Shown: positions 1 through 6,745 of the stretch, one piece after another
Numbering within the stretch: position 1 is the first letter of the stretch
How the letters are laid out: every line of letters begins with the position of its first letter
Translations under genes and position numbers: made by a program
Assembly: GCA_903842475.1 (NCBI GenBank)
Contig: CAIMMA010000735.1
Coordinates: 1 to 12,213 of the forward strand
Reading direction: 5' to 3'
DNA: 12,213 bases
From: an uncultured bacterium
GTDB lineage: Bacteria > Desulfobacterota > Desulfobulbia > Desulfobulbales > Desulfobulbaceae
The notes under the pieces: model-generated
Told to the model about the DNA's origin: nothing
What the model saw: only the letters and a program-made list of their open reading frames with translations
Databases searched by the model: none

Positions 1-956
1 CGAATGAGGGCGGAGCGGTTGGAAGCGGACCAGGCGATGTACACCGGCGCCTCGTAACCGGCTACCAGCCGTTTGTAGGAATTGACCAGCGGATTGGTAA
101 CGGCGCAGAATCCCCTGGCATTTTTCATGATGCCGGCAATGTACTTGTAGCAGACCTCGCTCAGTTGCAGCGGCCCCTTCTCGTCAAAAAAAGCATTGGT
201 GCCGTCGAGTTTGAACAGCGACTGGTTGGTGTGCATGCCGGAGCCGTTGATCCCGAATACCGGTTTGGGCATGAAGGTGGCGTGCAGGCCGAATTCAGCG
301 GCGATCGAACGGACCACCCATTTGAAGGTGATGGTGTTGTCGGCGGCGGTCAGGGCATCGGCATATTTGAAATTGATCTCGTGCTGCCCCTCGGCAACCT
401 CGTGATGCGAGGCCTCGATCTCGAAATCCATGGCCTCAAGGGTTTCAATGATCTTGCGGCGGCAATCGATACCGGCATCATCGGGCTCAACGTCGAAATA
501 GCCGGTGACATCGTCGGTGATGGTGGTGGGCAGCCCTTCTTCGTCCCGTCGAAACAGGAAAAATTCGCACTCGGTGCCGACGTTCATGGTATAGCCGAGT
601 TTTTTAGCATCCGCCAAAACCCGCTTGAGGTTGTTCCGCGGACAGCCGACAAAAGGGGTGCCGTCCGGTTTGTACACGTCGCAAATTATGCGGGCCGCAT
701 TAGTGCCGTTTTTTTCACGCCAAGGCAGCACCATAAAGGTATCGTAATCCGGCTTGAGATACATGTCGGATTCATTGATCCGCACAAAGCCCTCGATGGA
801 GGAACCGTCAAACATCATCTGCCCGTCCAGTGCCTTGGCGATCTGGCTTTTCGGAATAGCGATATTTTTCATGAAGCCGAAAATATCGACAAACTGCAGG
901 CGGAAAAAATTGACGTTCTTCTCTTTGATAATTTTCATTATCTCATCACGTGTCAT
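1..956 (-). CDS. glnA: Glutamine synthetase type I (GSI-alpha), C-terminus cut by window edge
   Basis: Cytosolic enzyme that makes glutamine from glutamate, ammonia and ATP. The first 318 codons are visible, about 70% of a ~443-residue GSI-alpha; the rest lies left of base 1. Reading MTRDEIMKIIKEK onward, I see the N-terminal beta-grasp with MFDGSSIEGF (48-57), the metal/glutamate residues in GTECEFF (127-133), ASHHEVAEGQHEI (182-194), and the nucleotide/ammonium segment FGINGSGMHTNQS (234-246), then NPLVNSYKRLV (288-298). The sequence tracks Bacillus GlnA rather than the enteric GSI-beta. Arg59 in GFVRINESDMY aligns with Bacillus Arg62, which mediates glutamine feedback inhibition, so direct feedback is likely. 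The adenylylation-site region is outside the window, so its absence cannot be checked. The ATG at 956 is chosen because AAGGAG sits seven bases upstream. It follows glnN after a 486-base gap and probably has its own promoter. Confidence 0.96.
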   Translation of the reverse strand, partial: MTRDEIMKIIKEKNVNFFRLQFVDIFGFMKNIAIPKSQIAKALDGQMMFDGSSIEGFVRINESDMYLKPDYDTFMVLPWREKNGTNAARIICDVYKPDGTPFVGCPRNNLKRVLADAKKLGYTMNVGTECEFFLFRRDEEGLPTTITDDVTGYFDVEPDDAGIDCRRKIIETLEAMDFEIEASHHEVAEGQHEINFKYADALTAADNTITFKWVVRSIAAEFGLHATFMPKPVFGINGSGMHTNQSLFKLDGTNAFFDEKGPLQLSEVCYKYIAGIMKNARGFCAVTNPLVNSYKRLVAGYEAPVYIAWSASNRSALI

Positions 957-1107
957 AACGCATCTCCTTGTCATTTGAGGATTAGGATTGCCAGCGAACT
1001 TCAGCCATGGGTCAGCAGGCGCTGGAAAAGGCGGAGGGGTTTGCAGTGTTCCGCAGGCCAACCGGTCAACCATGACAATCTTGCAAAAAGTAGCAAAACC
1101 TTCATTC

Positions 1108-1180
1108 TGTCATTTCAAACGCAGTGAGCAATCTCTGAATTAATGAGAGATTGCTCGTTGCTGTGCTCCTCGAAATGACA
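1108..1180. repeat. Palindromic intergenic repeat element
   Basis: Outer 9-base arms TGTCATTTC (1108-1116) and GAAATGACA (1172-1180) are perfect inverted repeats. Inside them, an 11-base perfect inverted repeat GAGCAATCTCT/AGAGATTGCTC (1126-1136 and 1146-1156) encloses a 9-base AT-rich loop. An asymmetric internal loop (9 versus 15 bases) separates the two stems. The right half reads on the minus strand as TGTCATTTCGAGGAGC...GAGCAATCTCT, which I recognise as the style of a common dispersed palindromic repeat in deltaproteobacterial and some other genomes. It lies in the probable glnA leader and would fold into a long RNA hairpin. It encodes nothing and could be a non-autonomous (MITE/REP-like) element. 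Confidence 0.8.
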
Positions 1181-1258
1181 AAAACATCGGATCTTTTACG
1201 ATTTCAGCAACCATGGTGTCCATCTGAAAACGACCGACACGTTACCGGACCTGATTTG

Positions 1259-1287
1259 TGTATAATCGTGAACATGGAAAAGTTCAA
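1259..1287 (-). promoter_or_regulatory. Candidate sigma-70 promoter for glnA
   Basis: On the minus strand TTGAAC (1282-1287) and TATACA (1259-1264) are separated by exactly 17 bases, each matching four of six consensus positions. Transcription would begin near 1252 and read through the palindromic repeat into glnA. It is only a pattern match and competes with the sigma-54-like element just upstream. Confidence 0.35.
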
Positions 1288-1305
1288 GACACGAACACAT
1301 TTGGC

Positions 1306-1321
1306 GGCAGACACCGTACCA
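1306..1321 (-). promoter_or_regulatory. Candidate sigma-54 promoter for glnA (weak)
   Basis: The minus strand reads TGGTACGGTGTCTGCC, keeping the invariant GG-N10-GC spacing of -24/-12 promoters, with TGGTAC for TGGCAC and CTGCC for TTGCA. Glutamine synthetase genes are often sigma-54/NtrC dependent, which makes the position plausible. I found no clear NtrC dyad upstream, so the call is tentative. Confidence 0.3.
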
Positions 1322-1387
1322 GCGTCGCGCCAGCAGGTCGACCACCGCGAGGGGTGAAGGACCGCGGCTACGTCGTGCGGGAAAGCA

Positions 1388-1418
1388 CAAGGCCGCCCCC
1401 CTGCCGGGAGCGGCCTTG
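1388..1418 (-). terminator. Hairpin downstream of glnN
   Basis: CAAGGCCGC (1388-1396) and GCGGCCTTG (1410-1418) form a perfect 9-base stem, with three further C-G pairs (1398-1400 with 1406-1408) inside after one mismatch. It begins 25 bases after the glnN stop. The following minus-strand sequence, TGCTTTCCC, is a poor U-tract, so termination may be partial or Rho-assisted. Partial readthrough into glnA is possible. Confidence 0.55.
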
Positions 1419-1442
1419 CACGGGTTAACGAGGCAACCGGGA

Positions 1443-3623
1443 TCAGCGGATAAACAGCATCTCCTGGTAGGAGGGCAGCGGCCACAGATCGTCGGCCACC
1501 ACGGACTCCAGGGAGTCGGCGTAGCCGCGCACCGCCAGCATGGCGGGCAGGATCTTCTCGCACATATACTTGGCATGCTTCAGGGTGTCGCCGCCCTCAT
1601 GGGCCAGAAGCTTCTCCAGGGTATCCACCTCGGTCTGCATGGAGCGCAGCTTGGCGGTGACATCCTCGAGGGTGGCCATCTTGACGTCGTGGCCGATGGC
1701 CTTGAGGCTGGCGCAGGTTGCGGCCAACTGCCCCTGATAGCGCATGGCGGCCGGGAAAATTACGGTCCGGGCCATGCGGATCACCAGGTTGGCCTCGGTG
1801 GTGACGGTCTTGACGTACTGCTCCAGGTAGATCTCCTGGCGGCTCTTCAGTTCGGCCTCGGAGAGCACACCGTACTTGGTGAAGAGGTCCACCACTTCCT
1901 TGCTGGTGAGCACGGGCAGGGCCTCGGGGGTGGTCTTCAGGTTGGGCAGTCCGCGTTTGACCGCTTCCTTGTGCCAGGCGTCGGAGTAGCCGTCGCCGTT
2001 GAAGATGACAGCGTCGTGCTCCACCATGATCTTCTGGAGCAGCTTCTGGACGCCTTCGTTGAACTGGGTCTTGTTCACTCTGCCCAACTTCTCCAGTTCG
2101 GTGGCCACGTAATCAAGCGATTCCGCCATCATCGTGTTCAGGGCCACCTGGGCGCCGGCGATGGAGTGGGAGGAGCCCACGGCGCGGAACTCGAAGCGAT
2201 TGCCGGTGAAGGCAAACGGGCTGGTGCGGTTGCGGTCGCCCGGATCCATGGGCAGCGGCGGCAGGGTATCGACGCCGATGTTCATGACGCCCTTGGTCTT
2301 GGAGCCCTTGACCTCGCCCTTCTTGATCTGTTCGAACACGTCGGTGAGCTGCTCGCCCAGGTAGGCGCTCATGATGGCCGGCGGGGCCTCGTTGGCGCCC
2401 AGGCGGTGGTCGTTGGAGGCGGAAGCCACGGTGGCGCGCAAAAGGGCCCCGTGCTTGTGCAGGGCGCGGATGGCGGCGGCGCAGAACACCAGGAACTGGG
2501 CGTTGGAATGCGGGGTGTCGCCCGGATCAAACAGGCCGCCCAGCTCCGCGTTGCCCAGGGAATAGTTGAGGTGCTTGCCCGAGCCGTTGATGCCGGAGAA
2601 GGGCTTCTCGTGGAGCAGGCAGATCATACCGTAGCGCTTGGCCACGGTGCGCAGGGTGGTCATGACCAGCTGGTTGTGGTCGGTGGCCAGGTTGCCGGAC
2701 TCGTAGATGGGGGCGATTTCGAACTGGCCGGGGGCCACCTCGTTGTGGCGGGTCTTGACCGGCACGCCCAGCTTGAACAGCTCATGCTCGACTTCCATCA
2801 TGAAGGAAAGCACGCGGCGGGGGATCACGCCGAAATACTGGTCCTCGAACTCCTGGCCCTTGGCGGAAGGGGCGCCGAACAGGGTGCGGCCGGCGATGAG
2901 CAGGTCGGGACGGGAGAATACGAAGTTGCGGTCGACCAGGAAGTATTCCTGCTCGGGCCCGGCATAGGAGCCCACGGGCAGCTTGGTGTTGACGCCGAAC
3001 AGCCCCAGCACGCGCTTGGCCTGCTTGTTGAGGGCCTGGAGGGAGCGCAGCAGCGGCGTTTTCTTGTCAAGGGCCTCTCCGGTCCAGGAGACAAAGGCGG
3101 TGGGGATGCAGAGGAAGGTGCCGTTGGGATTCTCGAGGATGTAGGCCGGGCTGGTGACGTCCCAAGCGGTATAGCCCCTCGCTTCGAAGGTCACGCGCAG
3201 TCCGCCGGAGGGGAAGCTGGAGGCGTCGGGCTCGCCCTGGATGAGCATCTTGCCGGAAAACTCGGCCATGGCGCCGCCGTCGCCGTCGGGAACCAGGAAG
3301 GCGTCGTGCTTTTCAGCGGTGAGGCCGGTCAGGGGGTAGAAGACATGGGAGAAGTGGGTGGCGCCTTTCTCGATGGCCCAGTCCTTCATGGCGTTGGCGA
3401 CCACATCGGCAAGGGAGGCGTCAAGTTTGTTGCCAAAGGCGATGGTGTTCTTCAACGATTTGTAGACATGCTTGGGCAGACGTTCCTTCATGACCCGGTC
3501 ACTGAAGACGTTGGATCCAAAAATGTCGGTGGGTTTGGTTTCGCTGAAATTCAGGGGGGCATGGGATGGCTGATAGTTGATGATTGCCGAAATGGCATTC
3601 AAACGGGCCTCGATTCCACTCAT
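1443..3623 (-). CDS. glnN: Glutamine synthetase type III (GSIII)
   Basis: Cytosolic ATP-dependent glutamine synthetase of the type III family, which is nearly twice the size of type I and only distantly related to it. The 726 residues match the family's usual ~700-730. Family-specific blocks are in the expected order: GPEQEYFLV (222-230, catalytic glutamate/metal), NEVAPGQFEIAPIYE (294-308), INGSGKHLNYS (345-355), SNDHRLGANEAPPAI (403-417) and NRTSPFAFTGNRFEFRAVGSS (465-485). The long N-terminal region before residue ~215 is also typical. The ATG at 3623 has GGAG eight bases upstream. A strong terminator after glnD lies about 70 bases upstream, so glnN needs its own promoter; TACAAT at 3656-3661 (minus) could be the -10 box, but no good -35 box is visible. 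The next gene is a second, unrelated glutamine synthetase. No obvious adenylylation site is expected in this family. Confidence 0.96.
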   Translation of the reverse strand: MSGIEARLNAISAIINYQPSHAPLNFSETKPTDIFGSNVFSDRVMKERLPKHVYKSLKNTIAFGNKLDASLADVVANAMKDWAIEKGATHFSHVFYPLTGLTAEKHDAFLVPDGDGGAMAEFSGKMLIQGEPDASSFPSGGLRVTFEARGYTAWDVTSPAYILENPNGTFLCIPTAFVSWTGEALDKKTPLLRSLQALNKQAKRVLGLFGVNTKLPVGSYAGPEQEYFLVDRNFVFSRPDLLIAGRTLFGAPSAKGQEFEDQYFGVIPRRVLSFMMEVEHELFKLGVPVKTRHNEVAPGQFEIAPIYESGNLATDHNQLVMTTLRTVAKRYGMICLLHEKPFSGINGSGKHLNYSLGNAELGGLFDPGDTPHSNAQFLVFCAAAIRALHKHGALLRATVASASNDHRLGANEAPPAIMSAYLGEQLTDVFEQIKKGEVKGSKTKGVMNIGVDTLPPLPMDPGDRNRTSPFAFTGNRFEFRAVGSSHSIAGAQVALNTMMAESLDYVATELEKLGRVNKTQFNEGVQKLLQKIMVEHDAVIFNGDGYSDAWHKEAVKRGLPNLKTTPEALPVLTSKEVVDLFTKYGVLSEAELKSRQEIYLEQYVKTVTTEANLVIRMARTVIFPAAMRYQGQLAATCASLKAIGHDVKMATLEDVTAKLRSMQTEVDTLEKLLAHEGGDTLKHAKYMCEKILPAMLAVRGYADSLESVVADDLWPLPSYQEMLFIR

Positions 3624-3694
3624 AGTGCACGCTCCATAGAGGGTTGAAGATGATGATTGTACAGTTCAGAAGTTAGTTGGTTTGTGGATTGATG

Positions 3695-3716
3695 AAAAAA
3701 ACCGGCCGTTGCCGGA
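3695..3716 (-). terminator. Intrinsic terminator after glnD
   Basis: On the minus strand CCGGC-AACG-GCCGG, a short GC-only stem with a 4-base loop, is followed directly by seven T's (plus-strand A's 3695-3701). It begins 12 bases past the glnD stop. This is a classic Rho-independent terminator and marks the end of the amtB-glnK-glnD operon, uncoupling glnN from it. Confidence 0.8.
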
Positions 3717-3727
3717 TACTGTTGCTC

Positions 3728-6328
3728 CTACGGGTGGAGCGGCAGGTCGGCGGTTTCGAGTTCCGCCTCCTCCGCACTGATGATCCGCATCAGGGTCATA
3801 TGCACCTTCTCCACCGCAGCCGGCTCGGTCAGCTTATCGCCGGCTTGGGTCCGGACATAAAAAATATCAATCAGTTGTTCCACCTCGGTGGCGATGCGGG
3901 CCCGATGGATGGTCAAGCCGAAATCGGCCAGGGTTTGGGTCAACTGGTACAAAGTATCCCGGCTGTCGCCGCCATAGACCTCGACCAGGGTGTAGTGTTG
4001 CGAGGTCTGATTGTCGATGATGACCTTGCGCTCCAACTGCTGCACCTGGCGGGCCGGGCTGTGGGCCTGCGGCTGCATCTTCTGGTAGAGTTGATAGCCG
4101 ACGTCGAGACGATAATTAATCGCCAGATTCAAATCCCGCTCCATGGCCGGCCAATCCATTTCTGCAAAAGTGCGCGCCATTGCCGGGACGACCTCAAGGA
4201 CATCGACCACCGTACCGTCGGGCCAGGTGAAAATCTGCGCCGAGCGCACCTTGAGGTTGTACAGGGCCAGCACCCCGCAGAATTTGGCCAGCAAGCCGAC
4301 TTTGTCGGGCCCGATGATCAACAATGACCAGCTCCGCTCTCCGGGCTCCGGGAAAAGCAGGACCTGCTGCCGGAGGCGCGCAGCCTGCTCCCGATGGATC
4401 CGGAGATGCAGCAGGACCACTTCCAGGCTGAAACTCATCAGATAATCGGCCGGCAGGATGGCAATGTCGATCCGGGCCGGCACTCCGTCGAGCTTGGTCA
4501 AGATCTGCTCCCTGAGCCAGCGCACCCCCTGCTCTTCGTCTTCCCGCGCCTCGGTGTCGAGATGACAATCGGCTCCGAGGCAGGCCTTGAGGCTCAGATA
4601 CAGCTCGGAGAGCAGACTCGATTTCCAGTCCGACCAGGCCGAAGGGCCGGTGGCCTTGGAATCGGCAATGGTCAGCAGGTAGAGCATGGTCAGGCGCTGC
4701 TCATCCCCGATCAGTTCGGCGGCCTGGCGGATGAATTCGCGATCGCTGAAATCGCGCCGCATGGCATTTTCCGGCAGGAACAGATGATAGCGGATGAGAA
4801 AGGCCAGGGTCTCGCAGGCCTGCGCCGACAGCCCCAGGCGCTGCCCGATGCCGATCACCATTTCCGCCCCCAGCACCGAATGGTCGGCCTGCTTGCCCTT
4901 GCCGATATCATGGAGCAGGGCCGCCAGATAGAGGACTTCGGGGGTCTCGATCCCGGCGAACAGTTCCGCCATGCTCTTTTTCAGCAGGCCCAGTTCGGTC
5001 ACGGTCTGCAGCTGATGCCGGTCCACAGTGTACAGATGGTATAAATCGTGCTGCGCCAGCGATTCCACTCCGGCGAATTCCGGCAGATAGCGGGTCAGCA
5101 GCCCGGTGGACAGCATGGTTTCCAGGACCGGGAAAATTTCTTCGGTCTGGGTCAGCAGTTCAAGAAAAATCCGGGCCGCGCGCTTCGACGAACGAAAGTG
5201 GTCATCCACCAGATGGAGATGGCTGGTGACGATCTGTCGGGTGCGGTGATGCAGCTGCAGCCCCACTCGCCCGGACTGCAGGAAAAGCCGGAGGAGCAGA
5301 TAGGGACGCTCCGCCACATCATCCGCCGAGGTCAGCCGCACCGTGCCGCCGCGGATACTAATCGAGCGTTCGAGCTGCTGTTCCACCGCCGAACCGGTGG
5401 TGATCCCCAGCACTTCCTGGACGTGTTCAAAAAACAGATCGGTCACCACCGAAACGGTCTGCAGGTGGCTGTAGACATCCCGCATGAAATGCTCGACGCC
5501 GAGCATCCCCCCTGCATCCCGATAGTCAAAGGCTTCGGCCATGCCTTCCTGGAACTCGAAAATCAGATGATCGTTTTTGCGGCGACAAAACAGGTGCAGA
5601 CGATTTCTGATCTTGGCCAGCATGGACCAGGAATTCTCAAAGGCCTGACGATTGGCCGCCTCCAGCATCCCGGAAGATTGAATGGCGTCCAGGTCCTGCA
5701 GGCCGAAAACGCCTTTGGCCACCCAAAGCATGGCCTGAATGTCGCGCAGCCCGCCTTTCCCCTCCTTGATATGGGGCTCGAGCAGGTAGGTGTGGCTGCC
5801 GAACTTTCGCCAGCGCTCCAGCTTGAAGGTTTCCATGGTCCGGGCGAATTCATGACGACGCCCTTCAAAAACCTTCTTGAAATAGCGTTCCCGCAACGCA
5901 TCGAACAGGTCCCGGGAACCGGCAATCAGCCGGGCATCGAGCAAGGCCACCTGAAAATGAAAATCGTCCTGGGCAAACTGCACGGCATCCTTGACCCCGC
6001 GGACACTGTGACCGACCTCGAACCCCTCGTCCCACAGGGGGTAGAACAAACCTTCGGCCACCGCCTGCATCGATTTTTTCGACCACCAGTCGTGGAGCAG
6101 CAGCAGGTCGATATCCGAGTAGGGGTACATTTCCCGGCGACCGTATCCGCCCAGGGCAATAACGGCTATGGCCCCGCGGGCGTTCCGTACCGCCGGGGCG
6201 GTGTTGAACTGGTGGATGATGAAATCGTCCACCAAGCCGGCGCTCCGATGCAAAATCTCCTGGCCGCTGAGTCCTTGTCGTCCCTCCTCGGCCAGGGCTT
6301 CCTGCTGCAATCGCAGGGTTGAGGCCAT
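3728..6328 (-). CDS. glnD: PII uridylyltransferase / uridylyl-removing enzyme
   Basis: Bifunctional cytosolic sensor of glutamine. It adds UMP to PII when glutamine is low and removes it when glutamine is high. The 866 residues are close to the ~890 of enteric GlnD. Domains in order: nucleotidyltransferase with LGGYGRREMYPYSDIDLLLL (59-78; Asp72 and Asp74 are the metal ligands) and the conserved PHIKEGKGGLRDIQ (185-198); HD phosphohydrolase for UMP removal with HLYTVDRH (431-438) and LLHDIGKGK (471-479); and two C-terminal ACT domains (about 667-745 and 778-850) that bind glutamine. All catalytic motifs look intact. The ATG at 6328 shares its A with the last base of the glnK stop (TAATG), and GAGG sits seven bases upstream, so translation is likely coupled to that of its own substrate protein. 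A terminator follows the TAG stop. Confidence 0.97.
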   Translation of the reverse strand: MASTLRLQQEALAEEGRQGLSGQEILHRSAGLVDDFIIHQFNTAPAVRNARGAIAVIALGGYGRREMYPYSDIDLLLLHDWWSKKSMQAVAEGLFYPLWDEGFEVGHSVRGVKDAVQFAQDDFHFQVALLDARLIAGSRDLFDALRERYFKKVFEGRRHEFARTMETFKLERWRKFGSHTYLLEPHIKEGKGGLRDIQAMLWVAKGVFGLQDLDAIQSSGMLEAANRQAFENSWSMLAKIRNRLHLFCRRKNDHLIFEFQEGMAEAFDYRDAGGMLGVEHFMRDVYSHLQTVSVVTDLFFEHVQEVLGITTGSAVEQQLERSISIRGGTVRLTSADDVAERPYLLLRLFLQSGRVGLQLHHRTRQIVTSHLHLVDDHFRSSKRAARIFLELLTQTEEIFPVLETMLSTGLLTRYLPEFAGVESLAQHDLYHLYTVDRHQLQTVTELGLLKKSMAELFAGIETPEVLYLAALLHDIGKGKQADHSVLGAEMVIGIGQRLGLSAQACETLAFLIRYHLFLPENAMRRDFSDREFIRQAAELIGDEQRLTMLYLLTIADSKATGPSAWSDWKSSLLSELYLSLKACLGADCHLDTEAREDEEQGVRWLREQILTKLDGVPARIDIAILPADYLMSFSLEVVLLHLRIHREQAARLRQQVLLFPEPGERSWSLLIIGPDKVGLLAKFCGVLALYNLKVRSAQIFTWPDGTVVDVLEVVPAMARTFAEMDWPAMERDLNLAINYRLDVGYQLYQKMQPQAHSPARQVQQLERKVIIDNQTSQHYTLVEVYGGDSRDTLYQLTQTLADFGLTIHRARIATEVEQLIDIFYVRTQAGDKLTEPAAVEKVHMTLMRIISAEEAELETADLPLHP

Positions 6329-6666
6329 TACACCGCCTCGCTCCCGGTTTCCCCGGTTCGAACCCGGATAACCCGTTCCACCGGCAGCACGAAGATTTTA
6401 CCGTCACCGATTTTGCCGGTGCGGGCCATGGTGGTGATCGTATCGATCACCTGATCGACCTGCTCATCGTCAACGATGATCTCCAATTTAATTTTCGGTA
6501 TGAAATCGACCACATATTCGGCCCCGCGATAAATCTCGGTGTGCCCCTTCTGCCGTCCGTAGCCCTTGACTTCGGTCATGGTCATCCCTTTGATGCCGAT
6601 ACCGTTCAAGGCATCCTTGACCTCGTCGAGCTTAAAGGGTTTGATGATTGCTTCAATTTTTTTCAT
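6328..6666 (-). CDS. glnK: Nitrogen regulatory protein PII (GlnB/GlnK)
   Basis: Small trimeric signal protein that reads 2-oxoglutarate and ATP/ADP and controls AmtB, and in many bacteria NtrB or other partners. The 112 residues are the family's standard length. The T-loop (about 37-55) carries Tyr51 in IYRGAEYVVDF, the residue uridylylated by GlnD. Gln39 and Lys58 (2-oxoglutarate site) and the B-loop ARTGKIGDGKIFV (81-93) are present. An upstream in-frame start at 6693 would add nine residues (MPNVTEDTI). I prefer the ATG at 6666 because PII proteins begin MKKIEAIIKPF and GAGG lies eight bases before it. It sits 79 bases after amtB and overlaps glnD by one base. Linkage to amtB suggests a GlnK role; without glnA immediately next to it, glnB versus glnK cannot be settled from sequence alone. 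Confidence 0.96.
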   Translation of the reverse strand: MKKIEAIIKPFKLDEVKDALNGIGIKGMTMTEVKGYGRQKGHTEIYRGAEYVVDFIPKIKLEIIVDDEQVDQVIDTITTMARTGKIGDGKIFVLPVERVIRVRTGETGSEAV

Positions 6667-6745
6667 GATGGTGTCCTCTGTAACGTTTGGCATGATCCGG
6701 ATCGATCACGCCGGCGGCTGCCTGTGCAGGCATCAAGGCGACGAT

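Larger units (their letters stand above)
957..1442. other. glnN-glnA intergenic region, no gene seen
   Basis: These 486 bases separate the end of glnN from the start of glnA. On the minus strand they hold, in order, a GC-rich hairpin after glnN, a sigma-54-like element, a sigma-70-like element, a long palindromic repeat, and the glnA ribosome-binding site. Short open frames exist on both strands but none has a convincing ribosome-binding site or a recognisable protein. The roughly 290-base distance from the candidate promoters to glnA implies a long untranslated leader that contains the palindrome. Confidence 0.7.

Noticed and set aside
1375..1388. GTGC-N6-GCAC inverted repeat as an NtrC site
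   Set aside because: The half-sites are in the reverse order to the GCAC-N7-GTGC consensus, and it abuts the glnN terminator hairpin.
1416..3647. 743-codon open frame on the plus strand
   Set aside because: It lies antisense to glnN over its full length. It is Gly/His/Val-rich with no recognisable domain, and such frames arise from codon bias in GC-rich genes.
5048..6322. 424-codon plus-strand frame
   Set aside because: Antisense to glnD, whose catalytic motifs are all intact; no ribosome-binding site or known domain in this frame.
6667..6693. Nine-residue N-terminal extension of PII
   Set aside because: PII proteins begin at MKKIE, and a well-spaced GAGG supports the ATG at 6666.
6719..6732. 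TGCCTGTGCAGGCA palindrome between amtB and glnK as a terminator
   Set aside because: A 2-base loop is too tight for the full stem and no T-run follows on the minus strand; it is a short chance-level palindrome.
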